Assembly (NCBI RefSeq): GCF_024586455.1
Contig: NW_026089624.1
Coordinates: forward strand, 19,869,341 to 19,933,340
Reading direction: 5' to 3'
DNA: 64,000 bases
Source of the DNA: Bactrocera neohumeralis
Lineage: Eukaryota; Arthropoda; Insecta; Diptera; Tephritidae
The notes beneath the pieces were generated by a model. That model did no database searches and was not told the DNA's origin. It was given only the letters and a program-made list of their open reading frames with translations. The position numbers were made by a program, and so were the translations under genes. Positions within the stretch are counted from its first letter, which is position 1, and every line of letters starts with the position of its first letter. Of this stretch, positions 45,801 to 53,734 are shown one piece after another.

Positions 45801-48091
45801 ACGTTTGCTACCAACTGACAATCAAAAGGCGAAGAAAAACTCGAAAAAATTGTATCGAAAGTAAAATGTCCTGATTGTGCTGAATAATTAATGAATATTC
45901 AATAAATTTATGTTGTCAATTCATGTAATTATTTATTTATTATCCCAAGTTATCTAGTTGAAACATTTATCAGTATTGAATCTCATTTACAGATGATTGC
46001 ATTGTTTTTCATATAGTAGGTACCCGGGTGCTCCAAGCGAATTACCTAATTTCAAAAATATTTTTAAACTTCATAACATTTTTTTTTTCAATTTTGTATA
46101 CTGAAATAGCTCTGATGAAAGTTAAATCGCAAGGATCCGGAAGCTCAGTTCGAAAAAAAATTGTTTCACCGAATTACTAGCAGAAAAGTGTGGTGGTGGA
46201 CACCCGGGTACCCCGGTGCTCACATAAGGGTTAACCACATAAATCGTTCGATATGTGAGTTATCTTGCCAAACTTTTATTATCGTTTCGAACAAAAATCG
46301 TTGGACGCTAAAAGCTCGACCATGAAAAAAAGCAGGTACACTTGAATTTTGTTTCTAATGGAATCAGTCCAAACCTTCTCCAACCACAATATATATAATA
46401 TGTTGTCAAAATGTATTCATAAAAGTTATGAGGTTTATTTGAATGGAATTGTTCTAGACATTGGCCTAACCCTCATAACCCTAATATAATGATTTCCGAT
46501 CCTCTCTGGTTGCTGCTTTCCCCATCAATCTAAGAATGATTTTAAGTGATAACAAATATACATCAAGTATTTTTACTAGCAACAACAATACTACTACTAA
46601 ATGCTCTCGAATTATAACTTTTATTGCTATAACCTATTAGAAAAATTTTAAAAATCAAAAACAAAAATTGTGCATAATACTTACAGTTGGAACACATAAC
46701 ATATTTGGTGATATAAAATCCAGACCACGAGAGCCAACGCCATTAAAGCAAGATTTGATATTCTGCATAAATTTTCGCCGTATAGATTTTAACGAGTAAA
46801 TGCATAAAGCTGAATTATCAGTAGATACATTTCCATCTCCAACACTAAATACTCCGAAGAGAACGTCATCTTGGACGGTTATGCCCAGACTTCCGGCTAA
46901 ATCCATACTCGGCTTACCCAAGTAACCAGCCTGAACTAGATTATATTTAGTACCACCAGTTATACAGTCAATTGGGATTTCTGTGTATGAATAGTAGTTT
47001 GAGTCTTCTTGGCAAATACGCACAATTTTCGTTATATACTCTTTCGGTGAAGAATGATAATTGTGTTTCAATTGGGTCGTTAAAAAATATGAAAATCTTT
47101 CAGAACTAAATCCATAAACGTAATTTATTAAATAGCCTTCTCGGGCGTACGAATTTATAAAGGTTCTTGTGCCCGTTGTTACTGCCGATGATGCGATTTG
47201 AAACATTTTAGTTTTTTCGAGTGAGCGTGATGCTACAGCAGGAATCTCGCTACGATATGGAGAATTATTTGTGTACGTGACACCTACATACATGACGTTG
47301 GTGATCGACGGTTGCGGTGGCCCTGGCGCTATGAATGCTACAGTAGATGAGTTTGCATCATTCGCAACAACGGCATCTGGTACATCCTGTTCGACAATGC
47401 TAATATTTTGCAAATTACGGACAGAGCACGTGCCTTGAAATAAAGATCCGCACGCAATTAAACGTGAGGTAGCACGATCGATCAGCAGCACCTTGTTATA
47501 ATTGTCTGTAGGCTTGCGTACGGCATGAGCTGGGCAATCTAAGACAGTGCATTCGACCGAGTCATTTTTTGGGCCGGTTTTTACTGTTTCGTGTAATTCT
47601 AGCTGCGGTGAAAGTTGATATAAATAATTGACACCACCCACAAATACTCGTCCAGTGAATGTGTCGACAACCAAATGATTTAACGGTGTATCAAAATTAA
47701 TGTTATTAGTTATTACGTTGCTATAGTTTTTGGCATCAACAGCACCTCCTTTTCCGCTATCGTCTCCATCACCGAATTGTGCTGAGGCAGATGAAGATGG
47801 TGAACTTCCGCCGTTACTATCAGAAAGCGCAGCTTTTAAGCTAGCAGATGTAAAACCGTCGATTATACCGTCGCTATTTTGCACAAGGTCCTGTTCATCG
47901 CTCAAAAGTTCTGTCTTGTGAATATGTACCGCATTTAATAAGGAGCTGGCGTATAAAATATCTGTGCCGATGTGATTATTATCATTAATTCTACTACTAC
48001 TTTTACTTTGGCTATTTTGGGTATTAATGCTTCTTATAGAGGTCACGTAATGTAGCATGAATGCCAGAAGGAACCAAATTATAACCCGCAT
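36658..48091 (-). CDS. PlexA: Plexin A, complete coding region (8 exons, 2005 aa)
   Basis: PlexA is a single-pass axon-guidance receptor for class 1 semaphorins. Its cytoplasmic part is a Rap-type GAP. Joining exons 48091-46685, 42269-41024, 40405-38069, 38007-37812, 37674-37288, 37220-37090, 37038-36893 and 36825-36658 gives 6018 bases, all in frame, with GT-AG introns. Visible parts: signal peptide (1 to about 18), Ser/Gly-rich linker (about 85-120), Sema domain (about 130-575), PSI repeats (about 582-632, 730-772, 888-925) and four IPT repeats (about 943-1328). A membrane segment follows at about 1342-1362, then the split GAP with a Rho-binding insert; RERVNVASL and HRGSALPLAIKY lie in its arginine-finger regions. 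The match to Drosophila PlexA, not PlexB, is by recalled similarity over the whole length. The length is slightly above the fly protein, mostly from the N-terminal linker. No coding damage is seen. Confidence 0.96.
36893..37038 (-). CDS. PlexA: PlexA exon 7
   Basis: The acceptor AAACAG| opens KDSPSSKLLYAKDIPEYRKW; the exon ends MNAMLAEESR with donor CGA|GTATGA, phase 0. Confidence 0.94.
37090..37220 (-). CDS. PlexA: PlexA exon 6
   Basis: It begins after TTTTAG| with FWVNLIKNPNFVFDIHKSN and ends STSDHRLG with donor G|GTAATT, phase 1. The residues are part of the plexin GAP core. Confidence 0.94.
37288..37674 (-). CDS. PlexA: PlexA exon 5 (second half of GAP)
   Basis: The acceptor CCACAG| is followed by KYETLNLSKYTSSSPTFSR. 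It contains the highly conserved [20 protein letters not shown] and GSALPLAIKYMFDFLDDQA, the latter next to the arginine-finger region. The donor is TTAAG|GTAAAT, phase 2. Confidence 0.95.
37812..38007 (-). CDS. PlexA: PlexA exon 4 (Rho-binding insert)
   Basis: This 196-base exon starts after CTCAG| with (G)AATGGCGTACG, giving EWRTGASGRVILYDED. It ends in CAC AA|GTAAGT, phase 2. It continues the insert between the two GAP halves. Confidence 0.93.
38069..40405 (-). CDS. PlexA: PlexA exon 3 (PSI 3, IPT repeats, membrane segment, first half of GAP)
   Basis: The acceptor TTTTAG| lies at 40406-40407. PSI 3 has CRDMADSCGMCLALSEKYNC. IPT repeats begin at PEIHLFYPKTGPWEGGTNIT, PKITHFSPQYGPVSGGTHL, PTIDQVSSGPSS and PNPLYYNFEEDIKYYKSEYL. 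The membrane helix IGAGTVVILLIFVAFLVAY is followed by basic KKK and a coiled segment. GAP part 1 includes RERVNVASLIMVTLQSKLEY. The Rho-binding insert begins at ENVPVKVLDCDTIGQVKEKC. The donor is TTAG|GTACTG at 38068. Confidence 0.95.
40575..40720 (-). repeat. Interspersed repeat 'TTAGCAAAGGGTTCTCAG', copy 2, in PlexA intron 2
   Basis: The blocks ATATCTTAGAAATATTCTC, AATACTTTTCTATATATTC and TTAGCAAAGGGTTCTCAG run in the same order and strand as the copy at 18272-18392. Intron 2 is 40406-41023 (618 bp). The rest of it is AT-rich without recognisable content. Confidence 0.7.
41024..42269 (-). CDS. PlexA: PlexA exon 2 (end of Sema, PSI 1-2)
   Basis: The acceptor CATAG| at 42270-42271 opens with KLQTIGEDFCGLDVNSP, which completes the Sema domain; an in-frame search from a start codon alone would miss these 13 residues. 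PSI 1 is DCSDYRTCGECLGARDPYCG and PSI 2 is DCSTHSSCTRCVSSEFPCDW, both with the expected Cys spacing. The donor is CATG|GTAAGT at 41023-41018, leaving phase 1. Confidence 0.95.
42515..43453. mobile_element. Foldback element with internal minisatellite, copy 2
   Basis: The first ~60 bp ATTACGATTCTTGGGGCGCC... recur as the inverted last ~60 bp. Looser inverted matching continues through GGTACCGAT, TCCTC, 'AAAAAATATGTACACATATACC' -type sequence (shortened here) and GAGATATTTCACTTTAAAGT, about 130 bp per arm. Between the arms are AT-rich DNA and a GC-rich minisatellite. The element has no open frame of note and no clear target duplication beyond a possible AT/AAT. It is better preserved than copy 1 (22216-23708). 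Confidence 0.8.
42906..43125. repeat. Minisatellite inside foldback copy 2 (89-bp unit)
   Basis: Two full 89-bp units plus a third border are nearly identical: AACTATGAATACCCCGGTGT, TCGATCGATGAGGGTTA, T8, then GCGGCCGAAGGCCGCCAGTG and CAGAAAGTAGTTCGACACAA. The GCGGCC-GAA-GGCCGC core is a perfect 6-bp stem with a three-base GAA loop on either strand reading. Units differ at only two or three positions. Confidence 0.92.
44126..46230 (+). mobile_element. piggyBac-like transposon in PlexA intron 1
   Basis: It is flanked by TTAA on both sides (44122-44125 and 46231-46234). The inverted tips CCCTTATGTGAGCACC are perfect for 16 bp and are followed by GGGTACC-rich subterminal blocks. In the left end the tip's GAGCACCCAG block is present twice, separated by about 22 bp; the right end has it once. 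Another GGTACCCGGGTGCTC block lies at 46019-46033. TTAA duplication plus CCC tips is diagnostic for piggyBac. The length of 2105 bp is a little short for an autonomous copy. Confidence 0.95.
44609..45887 (+). pseudogene. piggyBac transposase, frameshifted and deleted
   Basis: The N-terminal half is open (44609-45511): an acidic leader, then FKPIISVEMVDFIIRYTNQKA, the RWRSVTVQEMYAFIGILI-like helices and the catalytic KIDEQLYPYRG (first Asp). A frame change near 45430 leads to APIKGSGRNITMDNYFTTLS (second Asp in MDNYF) and ends at 45605. About 130 residues including the third catalytic Asp are missing. The C-terminal Cys finger (VTGSCHVCYQ ... CIESK.CPDCAE) can still be read before a stop at 45885-45887. 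It is inactive. Confidence 0.9.
46685..48091 (-). CDS. PlexA: PlexA exon 1 (signal peptide and most of Sema domain)
   Basis: It encodes residues 1-469, phase 0 at its end. ATG at 48089-48091 is followed by the hydrophobic VIIWFLLAFMLHYVTS. Another ATG 7 bases upstream is out of frame. The splice donor is ACT|GTAAGT (46684-46679). The Sema part includes FTGRVFVGGVNYLYQLSP, CGSLFQGTCSVRNLQ and YGFSSERFSYFLT. The Ser/Gly linker (SDSNGGSSPSSSAS) is of low complexity and likely variable. Upstream non-coding exons may exist. Confidence 0.93.
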
Positions 48092-48839
48092 GATTCATAA
48101 CATCAAATCTAAAAAGAAATAATTAATACGAAAAATATAAAATCTATATTATCTGCATTGTAACCCATTGAGTAATTTAATTTTATTAAAAATATTAAAA
48201 GAATGTATTTTAACATTTTTATTTCATACGATTTATTACTACTGTTTACTGTTGCGGTGATCAGATATAATCAAGTTATAACCAAAATTGAAATCTCGTT
48301 ACAACATGAATATTCAATTGGCTGCAAATTATTAAATAAAAAACGGTTTTTTTATTCTTGCTATATAAATTTTATAAATTTAAGAAATCAAAACCGAGTT
48401 CGGTAGTTCTTTGTCTGAGGTTGTACTGTTTTTATAAAAAAATGGAATATGTCTTACCTTTATAATTCTGTACAAAAAAATAACTTTTTATTTGACAAGG
48501 TCACTCTCGAGAGTCTCGAATGATGATATTCCAGTATCGCTATTTCAATTAATTTATTATGTTTCGTTTACTGGTATTAACTAGTAATACATATGAACAT
48601 AATACACACAACAAGCAGTTAGAAGTTCTGAACGTGTAACGTTATAATATTCTGTATACTCTTTTAAGTAGACGATAATAAAAAAGTCCTAAAACTTTAG
48701 ACAGATATCTATTCAGAATAGCAGGAATTTCGGTGTAAAAACATACATCAACAGTTTACTTTGACAAGATTTGACCGGCGAAATAAACACACATGACTTT
48801 CTTTATCAACTTCCATAAAGGTTACAAGTGGCATACCAA
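48092..48839 (-). other. PlexA upstream region / 5' leader
   Basis: AT-rich sequence before the PlexA start codon. A 5' UTR and possibly non-coding exons are expected here or further upstream, but no promoter motif can be picked with confidence. Confidence 0.35.
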
Positions 48840-48965
48840 AGTTTAATAAAAGAAGAAAGTAGCCAGAATTTTCAAATATCCATTTATATTGAAGAAATAT
48901 TCTCTGAAAAATTAAATTAAATCCGACGAATACTTTTAGAGTTATTTGATAATTAGCAAAGGATT
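48840..48965 (+). repeat. Interspersed repeat 'TTAGCAAAGG', copy 3
   Basis: GAAGAAATATTCTCTGAAAA, ATACTTTTAGAGTTATTTG and TTAGCAAAGGATT align with the copies at 18272 and 40600. It lies about 750 bp upstream of the PlexA start. Confidence 0.6.
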
Positions 48966-49299
48966 TATTTTTTTATGTCCGATTGAATTTAAATGTGTCT
49001 CCAAGGATTAGTGATGGTCTCCGCAAGGAGCTTCGGTTAGAACTAGATAAGCATAAAACGCCATTACCTTTAATGTTTGGAAATATGAAGACTAAAACGA
49101 CACATTAAATATCACATATACTTTTATATTCTACCCTCCATGTATGTAAACATACATAGAGGTGGGTATGCACCGTTTGAATTGACACGCGTACTCCACG
49201 CTTATTCTTTATACGTATACGCTGTATGCGCGCAGCATGCATTGTAATTTTTTTATTTTTAGTTACTAATAAAACCTTGCTAAAGCGACATCTTTAATA

Positions 49300-49313
49300 G
49301 GTTATGGGCCCAG
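49300..49313 (+). promoter_or_regulatory. tRNA primer-binding site of the copia-like element
   Basis: GGTTATGGGCCCAG equals the copia primer site, which pairs with an internal part of initiator methionine tRNA. It lies 126 bp before the gag start, the right place for a leader. Confidence 0.7.
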
Positions 49314-49439
49314 ATAGCATCACAGTTCGATTGAAAGTGAAATTTTGCAGTAACTTATGTACATAAATTGCAATCGAATTAAGTTTTTGTAAAATACTGA
49401 ACTTATTCCGTGTCGGGTAACTGTATTCTTCTTCAAAAT

Positions 49440-49500
49440 ATGTCTTTGCAAATTGAGAAATTGAGTGAAGAAAATTATGATGTGTGGTGTCTATCGATGC
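49440..49500 (+). pseudogene. Copia-like gag N-terminus (fragment)
   Basis: MSLQIEKLSEENYDVWCLSM resembles the conserved 'kL..eNY..W...M' opening of copia gag (UBN2-type). After about 20 residues the similarity ends. The following 49500-49990 reads RNFSDAQLFSLL and FEEGDRLVES, which I cannot assign and which may belong to another element (a piggyBac-like N-terminus is possible). Confidence 0.6.
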
Positions 49501-50047
49501 AGTGTTCTGATAACATCAGACCTATGGGACGTCATTTCATCAAGCCTGAATCAGAGACAGAGTTAACACGTTCTACCCGGGGCATTTTTTGCGTGTTCGT
49601 ATACAGCGCGTGCACGAGAAACCAACTTGTTCGTTTGCGGAATTTTTCTGATGCGCAATTGTTTTCGTTATTGTGAGCAGACAATTTTACGAATTTTGAA
49701 GAAGGTGATCGGTTAGTTGAATCGCGATTTCTAAAATATTTTAATAACCACACTTCAGAAAGAACTGCAAAAATTAATTTTGTATATGTTTACTTATTGT
49801 CATTCTCATTTTCATTTTAGATACTAAGTTTGAAGAATTATTATTTTTATTTTTGAAAATAACTGAATAACTAAATTTTGTTTTGCTTCAGAAAGAACTA
49901 CAAAAAAAAAATTTTGTTTATGTTGAAAACGCCTACAATAAATATAAATTTATAATTTCCAATCTATTTTGTTAAATTTCTTTCTAGTATGGATTTTCTA
50001 GTATGTCTCATTCTAGTATGGCTTTTGAATAAAAAGTATAAACATTT

Positions 50048-50111
50048 GTGTACCACCGGTGGTACACACCGCCAGATAAATGAATTTGCCTGTGTACCAC
50101 CGGTGGTACAC
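50048..50111. repeat. Pair of identical 20-bp perfect palindromes
   Basis: GTGTACCACCGGTGGTACAC occurs at 50048-50067 and again at 50092-50111, 44 bp apart start to start. Each equals its own reverse complement. The flanks CACACCGCC/CACGCCGC are similar too. The composition resembles the tips of some piggyBac-like elements. Confidence 0.9.
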
Positions 50112-50325
50112 GCCGCTCAGTGGGGTAAATGGTGCTCAAAATGTAGATTAATTCCCACAAGTCTTCTAGTTATGGAAAAGTTATTTTTTTTTAGTTAATT
50201 AATCATAAAGAAGTAAGAAAATAATGCAATTCGAGTTTTTTGGTTGTTTTTTTTTTCTTAAAAAACAAAAATATGCTGAACATCGGCTTTCTAAATTTTT
50301 ATTTTTTTTTAAGCTTCAAATTTAA

Positions 50326-52563
50326 TTACAATATATAAACTGTTTCTTGATCACTATAATCATATTCATGATCATTGTCGTCTTCACTTGAATTTTTATC
50401 ATCGCCTTCATCATCATCGTCATCATCATCGTCATCATCAACTTCATTATTATTGCCACTCTCTATCACGATCAACTCTAATGCTTCTTCGGGTAAATCC
50501 TGCACTTTTTTTTGGTAATTTTCTTGTTGTTGATATAACGGGGTCAGAACTGATTAAAAGTCTGTTAAATATGTCTTCATTTGCTTTTTTTCTGCTGCAT
50601 TTGCGAGAAAAATGTTCTCTAAAATTCTTAAAATCTTTGTTTCGAGCTTCCTGAGCTTCTTCTGATAATTGTCCGATTGGCAACATAGCGTGCGATATTA
50701 TCTCTGGTCCATGGATAAAATATTTGTGAAGTGTTGGAGGCATGTTATACCAAGGATAACATTTAACGAAATATTTTGCTGTATTTAAAGGGTAGTCACG
50801 AAACTTCTGTACCTCAATATCGTGCCCACTAGAAACAACTGCGAGTATTGTATGCATCTTTTTAATCAAATTTATGTCAACTTTAGTAATTGCTGCTGAC
50901 ATCTCGGGATTATGAAAGAAACGTCTAGCTGTATTGCCATCGTTAGAATTCCCAAAGCCAGGTTTCGGTTCGTCTACAATCAGACCAATTTTATCTTTAA
51001 ATCCTTTTTGAATCCGTGCTTTATTTTCCGAAACTAATAGTTTCTCGCTTTCTGTTCGAGCTTGCCACTTTTTATAGACACTTTATATAAGTGGAGAAGA
51101 AATTCAAAGAACCTAATCCACCCATGAAGTATTGAAAGCCCAAATTGTAAATTTTCTGTTTTTACAACTTTCTTCACCATTTCATCAATTTTATTAAAAT
51201 CTTTCGAGCTAGCTCCACATAAATAACATTTTTGTGTAGATGTTGTTTCTGTTAATGCGTTGCATACTTGCATAGATAAAATTAAATTGTGTTTAACTTC
51301 CAAATATTTATTTCCATAAGGTATAACCGAATTTAAAAGATTTCGTATTTCTATACCAACTCTTTCGTTTTCAGTTCTAGAAACAGCTGTGGACTCTTTT
51401 ACAAATTCAATTTTTAAAGGCCTGCAGAACCTGGCAGAAGCTAGGCGCGGATTTTGCCACATAATTTTGCTTCCACAAATCAACCTGTTTGGAACTACAG
51501 GTGATGAAAACTGATGAATCATTTGCACCCGGATTATGGTACGCTTGCTTATGTGAGCTGTGTCCAGAGCTTCCATCGAATCCCCACTTAGTGTACAAGC
51601 ATAAATTCGTCATTTCCCCATCGTTCAATGTTTTAATTACGTTATTTTGGGCTAAAGTTATACGCTCAGTGGTATGGTCTAAAAGGGCTTGCAAGCTTAC
51701 TTGTGCTGAAATCTCGCAAAAATGCATGCTCTCACGTCTAGGATAACAATCGTTTTTTGCTGATTGGACATATGAATAGCAAGGAAACCTATCTGGAGCA
51801 GATTGCCTTATAACATTGTACTGTTGTCGAGATAACTTTGCTTCCACCAAAACAAATAAAGCGTCTTCTTTGGACATTTGCTGTGATAGTGATGATTTGG
51901 CAATACTTTTATGAAATTTTTTCGCTCTCGTTGGTGAACTTGCAACCTCTTTCACTATCTTTGACGCTTCCACTTGCCCTGAAGCTCTAAAACTCATTTA
52001 TGCAGCATAAGCTAATAAAGGCAAAGGCACACTATCTCTTAAAAATTTACTTTTTTGCTTCGTTTTCTCGTTTGATTCTTCAAATGAAAGTTCTTTGCGG
52101 CCACGTTTCATTCCTTGTGGATGGGTGAAACCTATCGAAGAATCCAGCCAACTTTGGTTTATTCTAAGGAAACGCTCTTCATGCCTATTGGCTCTGCTCC
52201 AACGAATTTTAAATTGACTAATAAAGGTCTTTATCCTGTCATCAAACTCTTTTATAAATTCATCAGATGGCTCAATACGCTTTTTCAATTGCTCTTTTAA
52301 AAATTCAAATTTTTCATTAAATTTATCACAGCCAGAGTTTTTCATTACGTCATAAAGACTTTGACGAGGAACCCAAATTACATAGAACTGGTTCCTATAA
52401 GGAAGATAATAATATTTTTATCCTCTTTAAATGTAGTCAATGTCGGTATCGCTTTTACCATGTTAGTTAAATATACATCACTATTGTTATTTCTCTCGAC
52501 TGCACATGACATACAAACATTAGTAATAAAAATTGCGCGGGAAAAAACAATGTCGGTTATCAT
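50326..52563 (-). pseudogene. Transib transposase (RAG1-related), five breaks
   Basis: The frames together give about 745 residues. The N-terminus holds a CMSCAVE finger piece (52563-52378), then VPRQSLYDVMKNSGCDKFNE. A stop is followed at 51997 by MSFRASGQVEASK. The core has TKWGFDGSSGHSSHKQ (first catalytic Asp), RFCRPLKIEFVKES, KCYLCGASSKDFN, LQFGLSILHGWIRFFEFLLHL, then DEPKPGFGNSNDGNTARRFF, YPWYNMPPTLHKYFIHG and EEAQEARNKDFKNFREH (the Glu region). It ends in an Asp-run tail. Breaks: frameshifts near 52378, 51503, 51080 and 50510 and one stop at 51998-52000. The segment that should read 'VDGKVCNA' is LSMQVCNA, so the second catalytic Asp is missing. Order and motifs match Transib and hence RAG1. 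Confidence 0.88.
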
Positions 52564-52760
52564 GATTTTACATATACCCTAAACCTTAGATAAGAACCTT
52601 ATGCCATATTAAATAATTATTACAAAATGTAAGAAATCAAAATAATTTTATTTCAAAAATGTATGTGATGATGTTTATTATTATACATATGTAAGTAAAA
52701 CGCGAATTTTAGACTATTCCATAATATGTTCTTATGCATTTAAAATGCCGCTTATCGTAA
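52538..52760. repeat. Segment duplicated at 53319-53489
   Basis: ACAATGTCGGTTA, TTTACATATACCCTAAACCT, GATGATGTTTATTATTATAC, GTAAAACGCGAATTTTAGA and ATTCCATAATATGTTCTTAT recur in the same order 770-780 bp downstream, with small indels. The segment includes the start of the Transib coding region. Confidence 0.92.
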
Positions 52761-52875
52761 CGTAGGGTGTGAACAAACCAAACAGGCATCCACTGAACAA
52801 CAAAAACAATAACAAACCTTTTTTTTTGCAATTGCTGTATTTGTTCTTCTTCTGCCTTCAGAAATTCGTGTATAT

Positions 52876-53627
52876 TTGAGTCGTCGCACTCGCGAATTGG
52901 CACTCACGTCACTGTTGACAGTCATAACTTTGAAGTTTTAGATAATTTCGTCTATTTAGGAACCAGCATTATTAACACCATAAACAATGTCAGCCTGGAA
53001 ATCCAACGCAGGATTGCTCTTGCCAACAGGTGCTACTTCGGACTGAGTAGGCAATTGAAAAATAAAGTCCTCTCTCGACGAACAAAAGCTAAACTCTATA
53101 AGTCGCTCATAATTCCCGTCCTGCTGTATGGTGCAGAGGCTTGGGCGATGACAACAACCGATGAGTCGACGTTACGAGTTTTCGAGAGAAAAATTCTGCG
53201 AAAGATTTATGGTCCTTTGCGCATTGGCCACGGCGAATATCGCATTCGATGGAACGATGAGCTGTGAGCAGCTCTGAAAGTATTCGACGCAGTACCCGCC
53301 GGGGGAAGCAGTAATAAAATTGGAAAAAACAATGTCGGTTAGATTTTACATATACCCTAAACCTTTGTAGAAGAACCTCCATATTAAATAATTATTACAA
53401 ATGGATGTGATGATGTTTATTATTATACATATGTAAGTAAAACGCGAATTTTAGAATATTCCATAATATGTTCTTATGCCCGTTGTAACGTAGAAGGACC
53501 TGACTTCGCTTGGAATATCCAATTGGCGCCACGTAGCGAAAAGAAGAAACGACTGGCGCGCTGTTGTTCGAACTCTGCTATAATCGCGTAAGCGAGGCTG
53601 TCTACGCCAATTAAGAAAAAGAAGAAT
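52876..53627 (+). mobile_element. RTE-like LINE 3' portion, copy C, with an internal replacement
   Basis: The 5' part (52876-53310) encodes VDNFVYLGTS-type sequence and RRTKAKLYKSLIIPVLLYGAEAW, then STLRVFERKILRKIYGPL. It jumps from 'NDEL' (about 53265) to ALKVFDAVPAG, losing about 190 bp. It is then cut by the duplicated flank (53319-53489) and finishes with DLTSLGISNWRHVAKRRN and WRAVV-like sequence before an (AAG)-type tail at 53627. It cannot be functional. Confidence 0.85.
53319..53489. repeat. Copy of 52538-52760 inside LINE copy C
   Basis: This is the second copy of the segment described at 52538-52760. It sits inside the LINE tail and replaces about 60 bp of it. Its borders with the LINE are abrupt (GGGGGAAGCAG|TAATAAAATT and TTGTAACGTAG|AAGGACC). 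Confidence 0.9.
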
Positions 53628-53734
53628 CTGAGAGACATATGTAAGGTAAATGAAGAGCAGACAGAGAATGATGAAAAAGCGTTTATAATACACACGAAGG
53701 ATTCGAAAGGAAGAAACAACAAGAAAAGTTATGG

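Larger units (their letters stand above)
42270..46684 (-). other. PlexA intron 1 (4415 bp), transposon-loaded
   Basis: It runs from donor GTAAGT at 46684 to acceptor AG at 42270-42271. It contains a dispersed repeat (42340-42514 and 43454-43800) split by a foldback element (42515-43453), and a piggyBac copy (44126-46230). Only about 1 kb of the intron is not assigned to a repeat. Confidence 0.85.

Noticed and set aside
50395..50440. A CAT/GTC microsatellite
   Set aside because: It is the GAT/GAC coding repeat for the acidic tail of the Transib transposase, not an independent feature.
51034..51576. Separate genes on the minus strand between 50.3 and 52.6 kb
   Set aside because: The frames join end to end into one Transib transposase when frameshifts are allowed, so they are pieces of one gene.
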